Assembly (NCBI RefSeq): GCF_963678635.1
Contig: NC_087066.1
Span: 47,713,129-47,777,128, forward strand
Length of the DNA stretch: 64,000 nt
Source of the DNA: Symsagittifera roscoffensis
Taxonomy: Eukaryota; Xenacoelomorpha; Acoela; Convolutidae
Reading direction: 5' to 3'
Positions 42,105 to 54,629 of this stretch are shown here, piece by piece. The translations under genes and the position numbers were made by a program. How positions within the stretch are numbered: position 1 is the stretch's first letter; each line of letters opens with the position of its first letter. Below the pieces are notes generated by a model. The model had not been told where the DNA came from, made no database searches, and worked only from the letters and a program-made list of their open reading frames with translations.

Positions 42105-42465
42105 CTATGTTCATTGTGTCAAGTTTTTGCGCTTGATGTGATAACAGAAACTAGAAGAAAGCTTAGATTGTAGGTAATTGTCATATACATTCTTTTCTGA
42201 TTGATATTTTGTCCTTGCTCTCAAGCTGCTATGTTATTATTTAGCGTTACAGGCTATCAGTGTTTATTATTGTTTTAAAATGTGGGCGGTTAGGCGAATG
42301 TTCATTGTGTCGTGTTTTTGTGCTTGACAGGAACTAGACGAAAGCTTAGGTTGCTAGTAGTTGTCATATACATTCATTTCTGTCTAATATTCTGTCCTGT
42401 ATGTTGTTCCTGTATGTGCTGCTATGTTATTATTTAGCGCTAAAGACTATCAGCGGTTAGGCATA
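42105..42465 (+). repeat. Two-unit tandem duplication, about 190 bp each
   Basis: The block starting TGTTCATTGTGTC at 42108 recurs at 42299, and both copies go on through GAAAGCTTAG, TTGTCATATACATTC and TGCTATGTTATTATTTAGCG. A loose pair with small insertions. Intronic. Confidence 0.75.
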
Positions 42466-42469
42466 TCTT

Positions 42470-43670
42470 GCACTGAGGGATGCTTAGCAATACATATTCC
42501 TCTAGATTCTATCTCATCGATCGGAGCAAGTCAGAGCATGATTGGATCAACTTATTCTCTCTCTATTCTGCTCAGTTGTTTTACAGCTCGGTTAAACAAT
42601 TCTATCGCTGGTAGAATTAGTTATCAATGTTTACATAGCTGAGTAAATATAAGTTTGAGCTCCAGTTTTTTGTTAAGCTGAATTACACAATTAATTATTT
42701 CAAAATGGCTTATATCAAATGCATGACGTCAGACAGGGAATTCACAGTGATTTATTACAATCATTCACGTTTGTCTCCAAAAAATGAAAACCAAAACAAA
42801 AAAAAACAAAGTAATTCGAAAAATTAGAAAAGTTTTAGGAAACTTTCCAAACCATTTTTTTTACCAGTGAAGCGCCGATTGAAGCTTCATAAACTAGTTT
42901 TCTAAAAATTAAATTAATTTTTTGTAGGCCGAAATATATATTTTTTTGAATTAATTATAACTCCTACTTGCTCAAAGTTTGACTTAGCAGCAAAATCCTT
43001 AAAGCGGGAAGATTTTTTGTAAAATGGTTCGATTCACGACTAAAAGGGCTTGAGAATAAAAGTCATTCGACATATTTTAGTGACTACTTATGGAACCTCA
43101 TTTTGCATGAAAAACAGAAAATCTAAAATTTACTCGGAGAAAAAGTTTCTTCCCACTTTCAAAGGTCGTAACAACAGGCGCAGTCTTTTAATATGCATTA
43201 AGTATATGAAAAAATCCAATTTTTTAAAGGAATTTAAAAAAATAGCTACAGAAAATTACTTATTCGATTTAAATTAACAATTTTTCCAAAAGAATGATCA
43301 CTTAAATGCCTTGATTAAATTTACTTTCATTTTTATGAACCCAAAATCATTTAACCTTGTTAACTTTATTTTTATCCGTGATTTCTGGTAAAAAAAAATA
43401 ACGAGAAATGGATTTTGTGTAGGTTCAAATTATCATCCTGTTGAAGTCCGAAACTGAAAAACTAGTTTCGTCGCTCTTACAACTTTCTCGGATGACCTAT
43501 TTATATTATTGAGGTGCATTAAAAGTTAAGCATATGCTGTTCTCTGTCAAAAATAATAATTTCCTGTACAAATTGTGGTATTTTCGTTTTTGGGAAAATG
43601 AAAGTTTTGTCGTTCTTTACGTTGCAATTGTTGTTCCGAATTTCGATACGAAAGTACCGGAATATTTGTG
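42470..43670. other. Intronic stretch, nothing recognised
   Basis: AT-rich, no exon with matching splice sites found between 46246 and 40996; the phases of those two exons already fit each other. Confidence 0.5.
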
Positions 43671-43679
43671 CTCGGGGTG

Positions 43680-44180
43680 AGTTTTTTTTTCTTCAGACAA
43701 ATTTCGACTTTTTAACTAGCCATTTTTGACGGAATTTTTTTATATCATTCAAAAGGTATTGTTGTCCTGAGCTTAAATTTGAAAAGATATTTCACCTGTG
43801 ATCATTTTTCGTGAAGTTATGAGGGTTTAAAGATTGCCATTTTGGCCATTTTGACCAATTTGGGACAATTAACGCGCGATATAATTCGCGCTATTAACGC
43901 GTAAGCGGAGATTTAATCCGTATTATAAATCGTTCCAAATTGGTTGAACGAAGCTTATTTGCCTTAATTGATTTGTTACAAGGAACGAAATCTCTCTTTT
44001 TGTACTTTATATGGCGTGTGGGGGGATGATTTTCATAAAAAATTTCAAACTTTAGAAAAAAAATTTCGTTTCATTTTATTTCATTTAATTTTTTTATGTT
44101 ACTACTGCTGCTCCATAAACCTTAAAGGCAGTCGGAACATTCAGGGCTTTGCCCTGATACGAGCAGTCTTGTTTTTTTTT
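43680..44180 (+). repeat. Best copy of dispersed repeat family R1
   Basis: Shows all blocks in order: CAAATTTCGACTTTTTAACT (43700), TATGAGGGTTTAAAGATTGC (43816), GACAATTAACGCGCGATATA (43862), TAACGCGTAAGCGGAGATTT (43894), then AGGCAGTCGGAACATTCAGG and GGCTTTGCCCTGATACGAGC (44126-44163). CAGGGC TTT GCCCTG inside can form a small hairpin. Confidence 0.8.
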
Positions 44181-44289
44181 CTGATGCTACAGATCTGACT
44201 TTCGAAAGAAGTGATGGAAAACTTGCGTCCTATATAGCTTCTTGCTTTCATTTATTAACTTTTATTGTTCCGACTTTCGAAGAAAACGG

Positions 44290-44710
44290 AAGATTTATGC
44301 TCCGTGCGGTTTTTTTATTCAGTCAATTTTCACCGATCGAAATTATCATTTTCCACAAAATTTTTTATACCCCATTGAAAATATCGACTTCCTGAGTTCA
44401 AATGAAAAAAGATTTTGCTATGTTCTGGACTAATTATGCGCGCTTTGAAGAATTTATTCAAAATGCTGAGAGCGTAACGTGAATTATTCATGCGCGGCGA
44501 TTTATCCCGCACAATAAATTTGTTCGAAATTGAATTTACGCTAGCTAATTGGTCGTATTACTTTCGTATGACACAAAATTTTACACTTTGATATTGTCCA
44601 AAATGTATAGGTTTTCAATATTTTCTTTCCCCAAAAACGATTCGATATGAATTAAGGGATAATCGGAACATTCAGGGCTTTGCACTGATATACGAGCAGT
44701 CTTGTTTTAA
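44290..44710 (+). repeat. Copy of dispersed repeat family R1
   Basis: Directly follows the previous copy: weakened middle blocks (about 44465-44520), then ATCGGAACATTCAGGGCTTT and CACTGATATACGAGCAGTCT (44650-44703). The two copies form a tandem pair. Confidence 0.65.
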
Positions 44711-45401
44711 ACTAAAACTGTCGTGTTGAGTTACATAGAAAAATTTCTGTGCATTTGGATTTTGCGAATATACAAATAAAAGTAATCTACTTCTGTTGAC
44801 CCTGGAAACTTTACAGCTTAGTGTCGTCCAATTTGCTATTTGTTCCAAGGCTCAAACTATCGGTGTGCAATAAAATCTAACAATATTTATAGCTTTGTCA
44901 AAATTGTACACAACTTTCAATTGCTCATATCAGAACGAATATCTCGGAAATAGTTTTTGATACAATCTGCCCCTTACGCTACACTAATTACAAAGCAATG
45001 TAAAAAGAGTCCAGCAAGGAATTAAAAACCCAAACATATTGGCTCAAGTCAATGTAGGACGATGAACCTGATTAATCACTGCTTGTGCTTTGATAGAACA
45101 AAAAATATTGTCCCAAGTTTGAAATATTGAGTTTATTGTCCCAAGTTAGCCAAACAGGCCGTTTGCAAAACATTATTTCTTTACCAAAACTAGTCAAAGG
45201 TGAAATATATATTTTTTTGAATTTGAGCTCAAGATGTCAATATCTTTCAAATAGTATAGAAAACTCGGCTCAAAACTGACTAGTTCAGAAATCTTCTGAA
45301 AAAAACACACCGAGCGCAAGTATTCCATCGTTTTTTCCAAATTCTATTTTTTTTGTTGATCGTTATTTACAACATTTTTCAATTTTCTATGTTACCTGTT
45401 C

Positions 45402-45665
45402 TCCGGGGACCGACCTTTTACCAGACCGACCTTTTACCAGTAAAGTTATAACATGGACCTTTTACCAGACTCGATAAACAAATTTGATTGACAGATGTAT
45501 TCACGCCGTTTAGTCTGATTAAAGACATTGATTTCAGGGTTTCTCAACGAAGTTTTGTTTGTTCTAACCGCCTCCTTTTCAAACCTTCCACTAAATTTAA
45601 TTTATAATAATTGAGTTATTGCATTCTGGTCTGGTAAAAAGTCGGTCTGTTAAAGGACCTAGCCT
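45402..45665. mobile_element. MITE-like element with GACCGACCTTTTACC inverted ends
   Basis: Inverted repeats containing GACCGACCTTTTACCAGACC lie at both ends of about 264 bp, and a 7-bp repeat CCTGTTC flanks it (45395-45401 and 45666-45672). The left end repeats the motif in tandem. The outermost bases match poorly, so the exact ends are uncertain. No ORF. Confidence 0.6.
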
Positions 45666-45734
45666 CCTGTTCACCTTTATAAAACACTATTTTTGAGCTC
45701 TGCTCGATCTTGTTTTCCTCCATCAAACTTGCAT

Positions 45735-45860
45735 CAACTTGCTTCGAGTTACGGGGGTTTGAAAATGGTCAATTTGGGACAAACTTATAGCGCGAACTCT
45801 CCTATTTTCTATTAGGCGCCGGCGGCAAATTATTCCCCGTTACAAGCAATCTTAAATTCC
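45735..45860 (+). repeat. Partial copy of dispersed repeat family R1
   Basis: Keeps only the middle blocks: GTTACGGGGGTTTGAAAATG, CAATTTGGGACAAACTTATA, then a changed GGCGCCGGCGGCAAATTATT in place of the usual GCGTAAGCGGAGAT block. Confidence 0.55.
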
Positions 45861-46245
45861 ATATTAAATTAAATGCGGTGTTGTTAGAAAAACGTAATTT
45901 GGCGTAGCTCCCTCCAATCTCCTAAGTTTTTTTAAACGCTTCAGGCTCCCAAATTTTTATTGCCTCCAGTATTTGCCAACTGATTCTCTGCCACCTCTGA
46001 AGGGTTTCTTTTAGGCATTCAAATTTTATGTTTTATTTCAAATTCACCTGAAAATCCATTTTCTGAAGAAAAAAAAACATACATTGTGGTACAGGAAACT
46101 CTGCGAAGTATGTTTTCCGAGAATTGGATAGAAATGGTTGGTATGAAAAAAAAATTGGCTTGATTCTTTATTCCTGAAGGTTGTTAAATACACATTTTGG
46201 ACGATTAAGACTTGTTTTTATCGACATGCAAGATTGGATACTGAC

Positions 46246-46454
46246 CTGCCTCGTGTGATGAGCAGTTTTTACAGTTTGGTAGAAGTTCTCGACTTCGGGC
46301 AAACTCAAGCATGTCTGAGCTCTCACTTCTCCGGGTGTAAGCCCGGCCAGATACTCATGAATGGCTCCATTGTCCTTACTCTCACGATCCCTATTTTGAA
46401 TTTCCTCCCACTGAGAATCAAGTTTGAACCGAATTTTCTTTAGAATTGATGCTC
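46246..46454 (-). CDS. Internal exon of the DUF3638-family gene
   Basis: A 209-bp exon on the minus strand, with acceptor TGTTACAG (AG at 46456-46455) and donor CAG/GTCAGT (GT at 46245-46244). It starts in phase 1, matching the 53103 donor, and ends in phase 0, matching the 40996 acceptor. It encodes about 70 residues including KKIRFKLDSQWEEIQNRDR and a C-terminal half with SLPEVENFYQTVK. Family members have an RW-x-x-IQ segment followed by a short linker and an L-x-x-S-x-x-YL-type segment between the N-terminal block and the main body, which fits. The sequence is visibly richer in G+C than the flanking intron. The donor sequence is identical in its first six bases to the one ending the main exon. 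Confidence 0.82.
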
Positions 46455-46798
46455 CTGTAACATTCAGATAGAGATTATGAAAACGGACTAAAATGATTAT
46501 GGGGCCAATGTGAAAACTTGGATTGACTCAAATTTTAACCACGTTACTTAGAATAGTTCGAAATGTATACAATTGTTGCCGCTGTGGTTTAAAAACCGAG
46601 AAAAAGATATTTCAGTCTCGCTATGTCTTTTAGTCTCAAAAACTGAAAAAAGGAAACAAACTTTTCTCGACGCCGGTACCAAAATGTTTGCATTTTGTTC
46701 TCATATCCGAATCAAGACCAGTAAGTAAACGTGATTTACTTTATTTGATACTACACTTGACTTTGACTACATACGAGCTTACTGTGATGTCATCACTT

Positions 46799-47741
46799 GC
46801 ACCTTGTCCCGACCACCTTGCCCGAAGTGAATATAAGAAATTGTTGACTAACTGGTGTTTTTTTGTAATTAGTGCCTTATATTCACTTCATGGATTGGTC
46901 GGGATAAGTGCAAGTGCACCTTGTCCCGACCACCTTGCCCCGAAGTGAATATAAGAAATTGTTGACTAACTGGTGTTTCTTTTCAGTAGTACCTTATATT
47001 CACTTCATGGATTGGTCGGGATAAAGTGCAAGTGCACCTTGTCCCGACCACCTTGCCCCGAAGTGAATATAAGAAACTGTTGACTAACTGGTGTTTCTTT
47101 TCAGTAGTGCCTTATATTCACTTCATGGATTGGTCGGGATAAAGTGCAAGTGCACCTTGTCCCGACCACCTTGCCCCGAAGTGAATATAAGAAATTGTTG
47201 ACTAACTGGTGTTTCTTTTCAGTAGTGCCTTATATTCACTTCATGGATTGGTCGGGATAAAGTGCAAGTGCACCTTGTCCCGACCACCTTGCCCCGAAGT
47301 GAATATAAGAAATTGTTGACTAACTGGTGTTTCTTTTCAGTAGTACCTTATATTCACTTCATGGATTGGTCGGGATAAAGTGCAAGTGCACCTTGTCCCG
47401 ACCACCTTGCCCCGAAGTGAATATAAGAAACTGTTGACTAACTGGTGTTTCTTTTCAGTAGTACCTTATATTCACTTCATGGATTGGTCGGGATAAAGTG
47501 CAAGTGCACCTTGTCCCGACCACCTTGCCCCGAAGTGAATATAAGAAATTGTTGACTAACTGGTGTTTCTTTTCAGTAGTGCCTTATATTCACTTCATGG
47601 ATTGGTCGGGATAAAGTGCAAGTGCACCTTGTCCCGACCACCTTGCCCCGAAGTGAATATAAGAAACTGTTGACTAACTGGTGTTTTTTGTCAGTAGTGC
47701 CTTATATTCACTTCATGGATTGGTCGGAATAAAATGCAAGT
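46799..47741. repeat. Eight-unit 118-bp satellite of palindromic units
   Basis: Units begin at 46799 (117 bp), 46916, 47034, 47152, 47270, 47388, 47506 and 47624. Units are nearly identical; the first and last differ most. Each unit has two nested inverted pairs: GAAGTGAATATAAG against CTTATATTCACTTC, and CTTGTCCCGACCA against TGGTCGGGATAAAGTGCAAG, so each can fold into a hairpin. The array lies in a host intron, 345 bp upstream of exon 46454-46246 in the gene's direction. Confidence 0.95.
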
Positions 47742-48719
47742 AGCTGATCTTAAATATCACGATACGATTGAGTAAAAATATCTTCTCTTCCATATCTTAA
47801 ATAGAAAAAAACCGCTTACAATAACAGAAAAAAAGGAAAGTAGAAAAAAGAAAGAACTTATTTATCAAACAGGGCTAACAAAATATGGAAATAAGTTTAA
47901 AAATAAATTATAAAATTAATTAGGGGAAATTGAAAGCTCATGATGGAAAGGACAGACAAAGGGCACGCAATTGCCCCTTGGACATCTTTATTTACATTAT
48001 ACGATAAAATGATTATTTTAAGGCAGTCGTTCGAACAAATCGTCCCCGATGATCCTTTATATAAGGGAGAGTGTCCTATGACCCACTTTATAGCAATGGG
48101 CGTTAGGGCTATGCTATTGACAAATTTTGAATAAAACACCGCAGACTGTAATAATTTTTGCCATAATTAAACATTTGAAACCAGCTGGGCCTGAAACTCT
48201 CATGTAATAAGCCCTGATAACGAGTTGTAATAGGGACCTGATAACGAGTTTAATTAACTTTCTTGAACTTGACGATTCAACGGTTATTGCATCTTCTAAG
48301 TGAGACGTGTGCCTAGTGTCTCCGTATCACCTATGGGACAGGATGGACGCTTCCGGACAGAGGATACCCAACTGAACCAATGCAGCAGTAATCGGTGGAC
48401 AAATTCGAGATGTTTTTTTTTAGCAAACTGAGATCCAAAAACAAGAATGTTAAAAGGAAATACAGAACATATTCGAAAAAATAAATACATTGAATGGCGT
48501 GTTTCGCAATATCCAAATTGCCTATCAAAAAGTAAAAAAATTGTTAGCATATACTATTTAAATTTCGTACATGAGCTCCTTACAGCAATTCTTGATTTCG
48601 ATAATTCATGCCTTCTTCATTTTTCCGAGCCGGGAAAATTGTCAACTCCAAGGTCCATTGTTTTCTTTGATTATTGCGCATCAATTAGATAATATATACT
48701 CTTGTCTGGATATTCACTT

Positions 48720-51700
48720 CAAAAACTCTACCCTTACGGAAGCTATTCATTTCAATCATTACCTTCTGACTTTGTGAACGTTGCAGTTTTATATTTCTTC
48801 GAAAGTAACGGGCAAGAAAGATAAGCTGTGGATAAATCACTCATTTTTTAATTTGAATTTTGACTACTCTGCAATGTTCAAACCCCCTCTTTGTCTTCTA
48901 GTTTCAGCCCCGAATATAGTTGGTCAAGTGCCAAATTTTCAGAAAAAAAATTCGCTTTAACGTTTTTAATAACTCAGACAAAGCTTTTAGTTCAGAATGC
49001 AATTTCTTCTTTTCTGAATTTCTTAACCTAATTTTCTATTTTAAATTATGCATTGACTTCAACGGTTTCTTAGAGGACTCCTTTAAAAACTTTTAACTGA
49101 TCTATTATATTCTGACTTTGTGAAAGTCGCAGTTTTATATTTCTTCGAAAGTAACGGGCGAGAAAAATAAGCTGTGGATCTTGGGAAAAACAAACAATTT
49201 TTGATGGCTTTATCAACTGGGGTTTTACGGAAAAACTCCTGCAATTCCTTTATTTTGTAGTTAAACTTATCTTACAAGAAAAACATAAAATTTCTACTTT
49301 AAGATAATTAGCATTTTGTGCAAAACAGAGGGGAGCATCAAAGTTATGTTCCTCTCGAAACTACTCAAAATAAGGTCACTAAGCCGATAAAACTATTTAA
49401 CGCTTTTTACAAAAAAAAAACGTTTTTTACACGATTGCAATACCCTTGCTTATTGGGTACATGATTGTTTGAAGCTATTTTGCCTGCTCTTTTGTGTATT
49501 TCTTGGCAGGGTTGTACGGAAAAACTCCTGCAATTCATTTTTTTTTGCCTCTGATCCCTCTAAACCAAAACTTCTAGTTTTTTACTTAATATGTTTCTTA
49601 CATGTGCTGCTTCAAACAGTTTTTGTTTTAGGTAATTAAAATTTTTTTAAATTGTCTAGACCAGGAAAACTGTCAACTACCAGGTGCATTCTTTTTTATT
49701 ATTATGGCGATCCATTTTGATAATGTCAACTCTTGTCTGGCTATTCACTTAAAAAATCGGCCATAACGGAAGCTATTAACTTCAATCATTACCTTCTGAC
49801 TTTGTGAAAGTTCCAGTTTTATATTTCTTCGAAAGTAACGGGCAGTAAAGATAAGCTATGGAAACATCGCAAAAATTTTATTTTGAAGTTTGACAACTCT
49901 GCAAGGTTCACACTCCCCATTATGTCTTCTAGTATCAGGCCTGAGGATAGTTGGTCAAGTGCCAAATTTTCAGAAAAAAAAATTCGCTTTAACGTTTTTA
50001 ATAACTCAGACAAAGCTCTTAGTTCAGAATGCAATTTCTTCTTTTCTGAAATTTTTAATCTAAACTCTATTTTAATTTCTGCATTGATTTTAACAGTATC
50101 TTAGAGCGTTTCTTGAAAGTTTTTTTAGTTGATCTATTATATTGGGAAAACCAAACACGTTTTGATGGCATTATCAACTCTGCTGATAAAATCATTGCTG
50201 TGATCTTCTTCAACCAATAAAGAGGCCTTGAACTGAAGTCGATTCCCGATTGCCTATCAAAAAGTTTCTCCTAAAATCATTCAAAAAAAAACTGCAGTTG
50301 ACTTTGCTACAATTTCTAAGATGAATCAAAATTCCGCGCCACTTGCAAATCCCATGAACACAGCCTAGCAAGCGGGCAGATGGGAAACAAAACGGTGGCT
50401 ACTAAGTCCAAAAAAGAGAGAAAAAAACTACATTCAAATCTGCAAGATTTTGTCCAGAAAGATGTTTTTATTGCGGAAAACTTGTCCAATTACACAATCG
50501 ACGGCGTTTAATGAAAATCTAACTGAGCCAACAACTCTTGGGCAAACTTTGTTGAACTGAAAACCAAAATTTTTACATGAAAAACGTTGTAACTAAATTT
50601 TCTACTTCAAGATGCTTAGCATTTTGTTTAAAACAGAGGGGAGCATCAAAGTTATGTTCCTCTCGAAAATACTCAAAATAAGGTCAATAAGCCGATAAAA
50701 CTATCTAACTCTGCTTACAAGAAAAACGTTTTGTACACGATTCCAATACCCTTGCTGATTAGGTATATGGTGGTTTTAAGCTATTTTGCCTGCTCTTTTA
50801 TGCATTTCTTGGCAGGGTTGTACGGAAAAACTCCTGCATTTCATCATTTCCTACATTTTTAATTTCTGCATTGATTTCAACGGTATCTTTGAGGATTCAT
50901 TGAAAGTTTTTTTTAGCTGATCTTTATTACATTGGAAAAACCAAAGAAATTTCGATGGCATTATCAACTCTTCTGATCAAATCATCGCCGTGATCTTCTT
51001 GAACCATTAAGGAGGGCGTGGTTTGAGGCAGATTCTCGATTGCCTATCAAAAATTTTCTGCTAAAATCATTCAAAAGGAAAAGGAAAAAAAAGTGCAGTT
51101 GATTTTGCTACAATTTCCAAGATGAGTCAAAATTTCGCACCACTTGCAAAGCTCATGAACACAGCCTAGCAATCGGGCAGATGGGAAAGAAAACGGTAAT
51201 CAATAAGTTCAAAAAAGAGAAAAAAAACTAAATTTAAAACTGCGAGATTTTGTCTAGAAAGATGTTTTAATTGCGGAAAACTTGTCCAAATACACAATTG
51301 ACGGCGTTGAATGAAAATCCAACTGAGCCAACAACTCTTGGGCAAATTTCCGTAGAACTGAAAACCAAAATTTTACATGAAAAACGTTTAAATAAAACTT
51401 TTATTTCGAGATATTCAGCATTTTGTGCAAAACAGAGGGGAGCATCAAAATTATGTTCCTCTCGAAACTACTCAAAATAAGGTCACTAAGTAGATAAAAC
51501 TATATAACGCTGTTTACGAGAAAAAAATTTGTACACGATTACAATACCCTTGCTTATTAGGTAGATGATTGTTTTCAGCTAATTTGCCTGCTCTTTTATG
51601 TGTTTCTTGGCAGGGTTGTACGGAAAAACTCCTGCATTTTATTTTTTGCCTCTGATCCCTCTAGGTAAATATTTCTAGTTTTATACTTTTTCGTTTTCTT

Positions 51701-52330
51701 ACATTTGCTCCCTCAAACCATTTTTGTTTTCGGTAAATAAACGTTTTTTCAATTTTCCAGACGAGTAAAACTGTCAATTCCCAGGTCCTTTCTTTTCTTT
51801 GATTATTGCGATTCATTTTGATAATGTCAACTCTTGTCTAGCTATTCACTTTAAAAACTCTGCCATTACGGAAGCTATAAAATTCAATCATTACCTTCTG
51901 ACTTTGTGAAAGTTGCAGTTTTATATTTCTTCGAAAGTAACGGGCAAGAAAGATAAGCTGTGGAAGCTGTGGACACGTCACTCATTTTTTATTTTGAAGT
52001 TTGACTACTCTGCAATGTTCAAACTCCCCCCTATCTTCTAGTTTCAGGCCTGAGGTTGATTGGTTAAGTGCCAAGTTTTCAAAAAAGTTTTTCGCTTTAA
52101 CGTTTTTAATAACTCAGACAAAACACTTAGTTCACAATGCAATTTCTGCTTTTCTAAATTTCTTAATCTAATTTCTTATTTTAATTTCTGCATTGATTTT
52201 AACGGTATCTTAGAGGATTCCTTGAAGGTTTTGATGGCATTATCAACTCTACTGATGAAATCATCGCCGTGATCTTCTTCAACTATAAAGGAGGGCGTGG
52301 TCTGAGTTCGAGTCTCGATATCGGCGTTTG
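48720..52330. repeat. Array of about 0.79-kb repeat modules
   Basis: Blocks recur in order. A TTCTTCGAAAGTAACGGGC block near 48798, 49142, 49825 and 51928; a TTTAACGTTTTTAATAACTC block near 48957, 49987 and 52098; a GAGGGGAGCATCAAAGTTAT block near 49329, 50637 and 51434; a GTTGTACGGAAAAACTCCTG block near 49509, 50817 and 51614. The stretch 50163-50950 is repeated at about 50953-51740 (period near 790). No unit keeps an ORF. It lies in the host intron between 53102 and 46455. Confidence 0.85.
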
Positions 52331-53102
52331 ATAAAGGTAGCTAAGATTTGGAACAATTGTATCATCAAGATTTTGCCTGTAACTTTTTTCGCCTTTTTTA
52401 CTGAGATCTTTTTAACTTCAGTTGCGTCCATTTTTGCTATCTGAAACTATTTAATGGGTTTATTACAAAAACTGAAGCTAATTGAAGTTACGTTTTCAAC
52501 TAAACTTTTGTTTTTAATGCTAACAGAAACTTTTGTTTTTGATTTTTTCCTGCCGCGGACAATCGGTATGATTCGTCACTGCTCAATAAAGGCTTCCGCC
52601 GAGCTCGAGATAGGAATTCGGCCAAACATTGATATGTTTCGACCGAGCTTGCGAAATCTTTCGACAGTGCTTGTTCAAATTTGATGTTTCCGTCGTGCTC
52701 GAGGTATGTTTTGAGTTTGTGCTCGACCCAAAACCCAGTCTCAACTATTCTTTTCGGTCGCACACAGACATACCGACATTATGCTCGACTTTGAACATAA
52801 CGTTAATTCTGTTTGATTCTATTGGAACGTTAACGGTGATTATGCAATAGTACAGTGGCTCTGAAAAGGCCACTCTAGTCGTCAAAGAAATTCTTGGGCG
52901 CCCGATCATTAGAACCAAAATAAAAACGTCTGCTAGAAAAAGCATTGAGAAAAATTATTTGCCTCGTCTAAAATAAAAACAACTTAGAAAACAAATAGCA
53001 AAGAGTTAATAAATAACAAACAGAGTCAAAAACTTCGAGGGCTGAAAGCGATAACACGGATTAAAACTTTTTGTACCTTGTAAAAAATAGATTGAAACGA
53101 AC

Positions 53103-53613
53103 CTTGTTTGAACGCATTTGAAATATCCTTGCTACTCTTTTGAGGCAGTTCTTCCTCAGGCGCATCGTCTCTTAGAACTTCCAATTTTTTCATTCTTCGC
53201 GCTATTTTCGTCATTAACTGAAGTCCCATGTCAACATTTAAGGAATGAAGCGTCATCATTGCCAGTTCAACCAGAGCTAGCAGGGCAACACTTTTGTATG
53301 CTAGCATTCCATGCACCGAACCCAAATGCCATGTCAGATAATGCTTCAGAATATATTTCACGGCAAAGTACTCAGTAGACCGACGCCAAGGAGGCTCGCG
53401 ATGGCTATTATGAACTGCTCTGTCGTGGATCTTAGCGTGAAATTGGATCTCAGGCATGGAGTTGTTTTCTGCGGCCAGAAAGGCTATAAGCCAGTTTGTC
53501 ACGTAGTCCGGATCCTCGGCCTTAGCGGGTGAGGACTTATTTGCGTCAAATGTCTCATTACCTTTGGACACTCCCATCTCAACGATTCTTTCGATCGCAA
53601 CGTCATGGAAGAC
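53103..53613 (-). CDS. N-terminal (DUF6606-type) exon of the DUF3638-family gene
   Basis: The exon opens after a TTTTATTTAG acceptor (AG at 53615-53614) with a GTC codon in phase 0 and closes at a CAAG/GTTCGT donor (GT at 53102-53101) in phase 1. It encodes about 170 residues. The middle carries EPPWRRSTEYFAVKYILKH followed by a hydrophobic helical stretch and IARRMKKLEVL; in this family the N-terminal DUF6606 region contains a conserved PWRRS-like segment, a long helical block and a basic M-x-KI-x-RR-x-x-KL motif in the same order. A second possible donor at 53077 (AAG/GTACAA) is in phase 0 and was set aside because only the 53103 donor joins in phase to the next exon at 46454. The methionine at 53577 is internal, because the open frame and homology-like residues continue upstream to the acceptor. 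Confidence 0.82.
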
Positions 53614-53804
53614 CTAAATAAAACAATAGTTTTGAAAAAAATTGTCGCTGAACAGAAAAACGAGAATAGTGCAAATAGTACAGAAAAACGGAGCAAATAG
53701 TGTTGAACAGAAAAACAGCTGAGGTGCAAATAGTATATGGTGTTCCTCAATTATCACAGCAAAAGAACTCTTTTCTTAAATATTTTTTTACAAAAAATCA
53801 AACA

Positions 53805-54543
53805 AAAAATCAACATTGTTTTTACATTATTTTGCAGAATTTTATTGAATTTTTTTTTCTAAAAATGGCGCTGAACAACTACAAAAACAAACTTCACCCG
53901 AATAAACTATTTTTAAAGGCTTAAATTAGGCATTAAAAATTATTTTAAGCCAGCTCGCTCGCTTCATATACTCGAATTTAGACTAAGAATCAAAAACTTT
54001 ATACCTGGTTTTCTCGATACTAGGACAACTTTTTGAACTTTTTAAAAAGTCGTTCGAATTACGACTGGAACGCTTTAATATGATATTACTTTAATATGAC
54101 GCTCAGCCCACTCCTCGACTTTTGGTACATGATTTTGCGTGGAAGAAAAAAAAAGACACATCCGAACACAAAATTCCTCCCATTTTAATCGGTCGGAACA
54201 AAAATAAATTGTTTATACACTTAGGCGTTGAAATAAGTTCGTGCGTAGTGTGATTTAAAAAATTTCTGCGTGGTATGATAAAAGGATGTGAACAAAAAAC
54301 TACAACTCAGAAATTTTGACAATCATGGTAAAATAGGCAAAATGAACAACCGCTTTGTAGAAAAAAGACAAAAAGAAACAGAAAATCAACACTGTTTTTA
54401 CATTTTTTTGCAGAATTTTTTTGAGTCTTTTTATTCCCAATATAGCGCTGAACAACTGCAAAAACAAACTAGACTGGAGTAAACTACATTTAAAGGCTTA
54501 AATTAGGCTTAAAAAAAGTGTTATAAGCCAGCTCACTCGCTTC
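53805..54543 (+). repeat. Direct duplication of a 160-bp block
   Basis: The block at about 53805-53965 recurs at about 54382-54543. Shared landmarks are ATCAACATTGTTTTTACATT, GCGCTGAACAACT, AAAGGCTTAAATTAGGC and AAGCCAGCTC(G/A)CTCGCTTC. No ORF. Lies in the host intron upstream of exon 53613. Confidence 0.75.
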
Positions 54544-54629
54544 TGCTCATGCATGCAAAAATTTTCTGAAAGAGATCATTTGCTCTTTTAATTAATTTTG
54601 TCAGTTCCATTTTTTGCAATTCTCTTATA

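Noticed and set aside
46741..47760. CRISPR-like array
   Set aside because: The repeats are contiguous 118-bp satellite units without unique spacers, in a eukaryotic intron.
53026..53577. Treating 53577-53026 as a complete 183-codon gene
   Set aside because: The frame and family-like residues continue upstream to a splice acceptor at 53614, and the donor at 53103 connects in phase to exon 46454.
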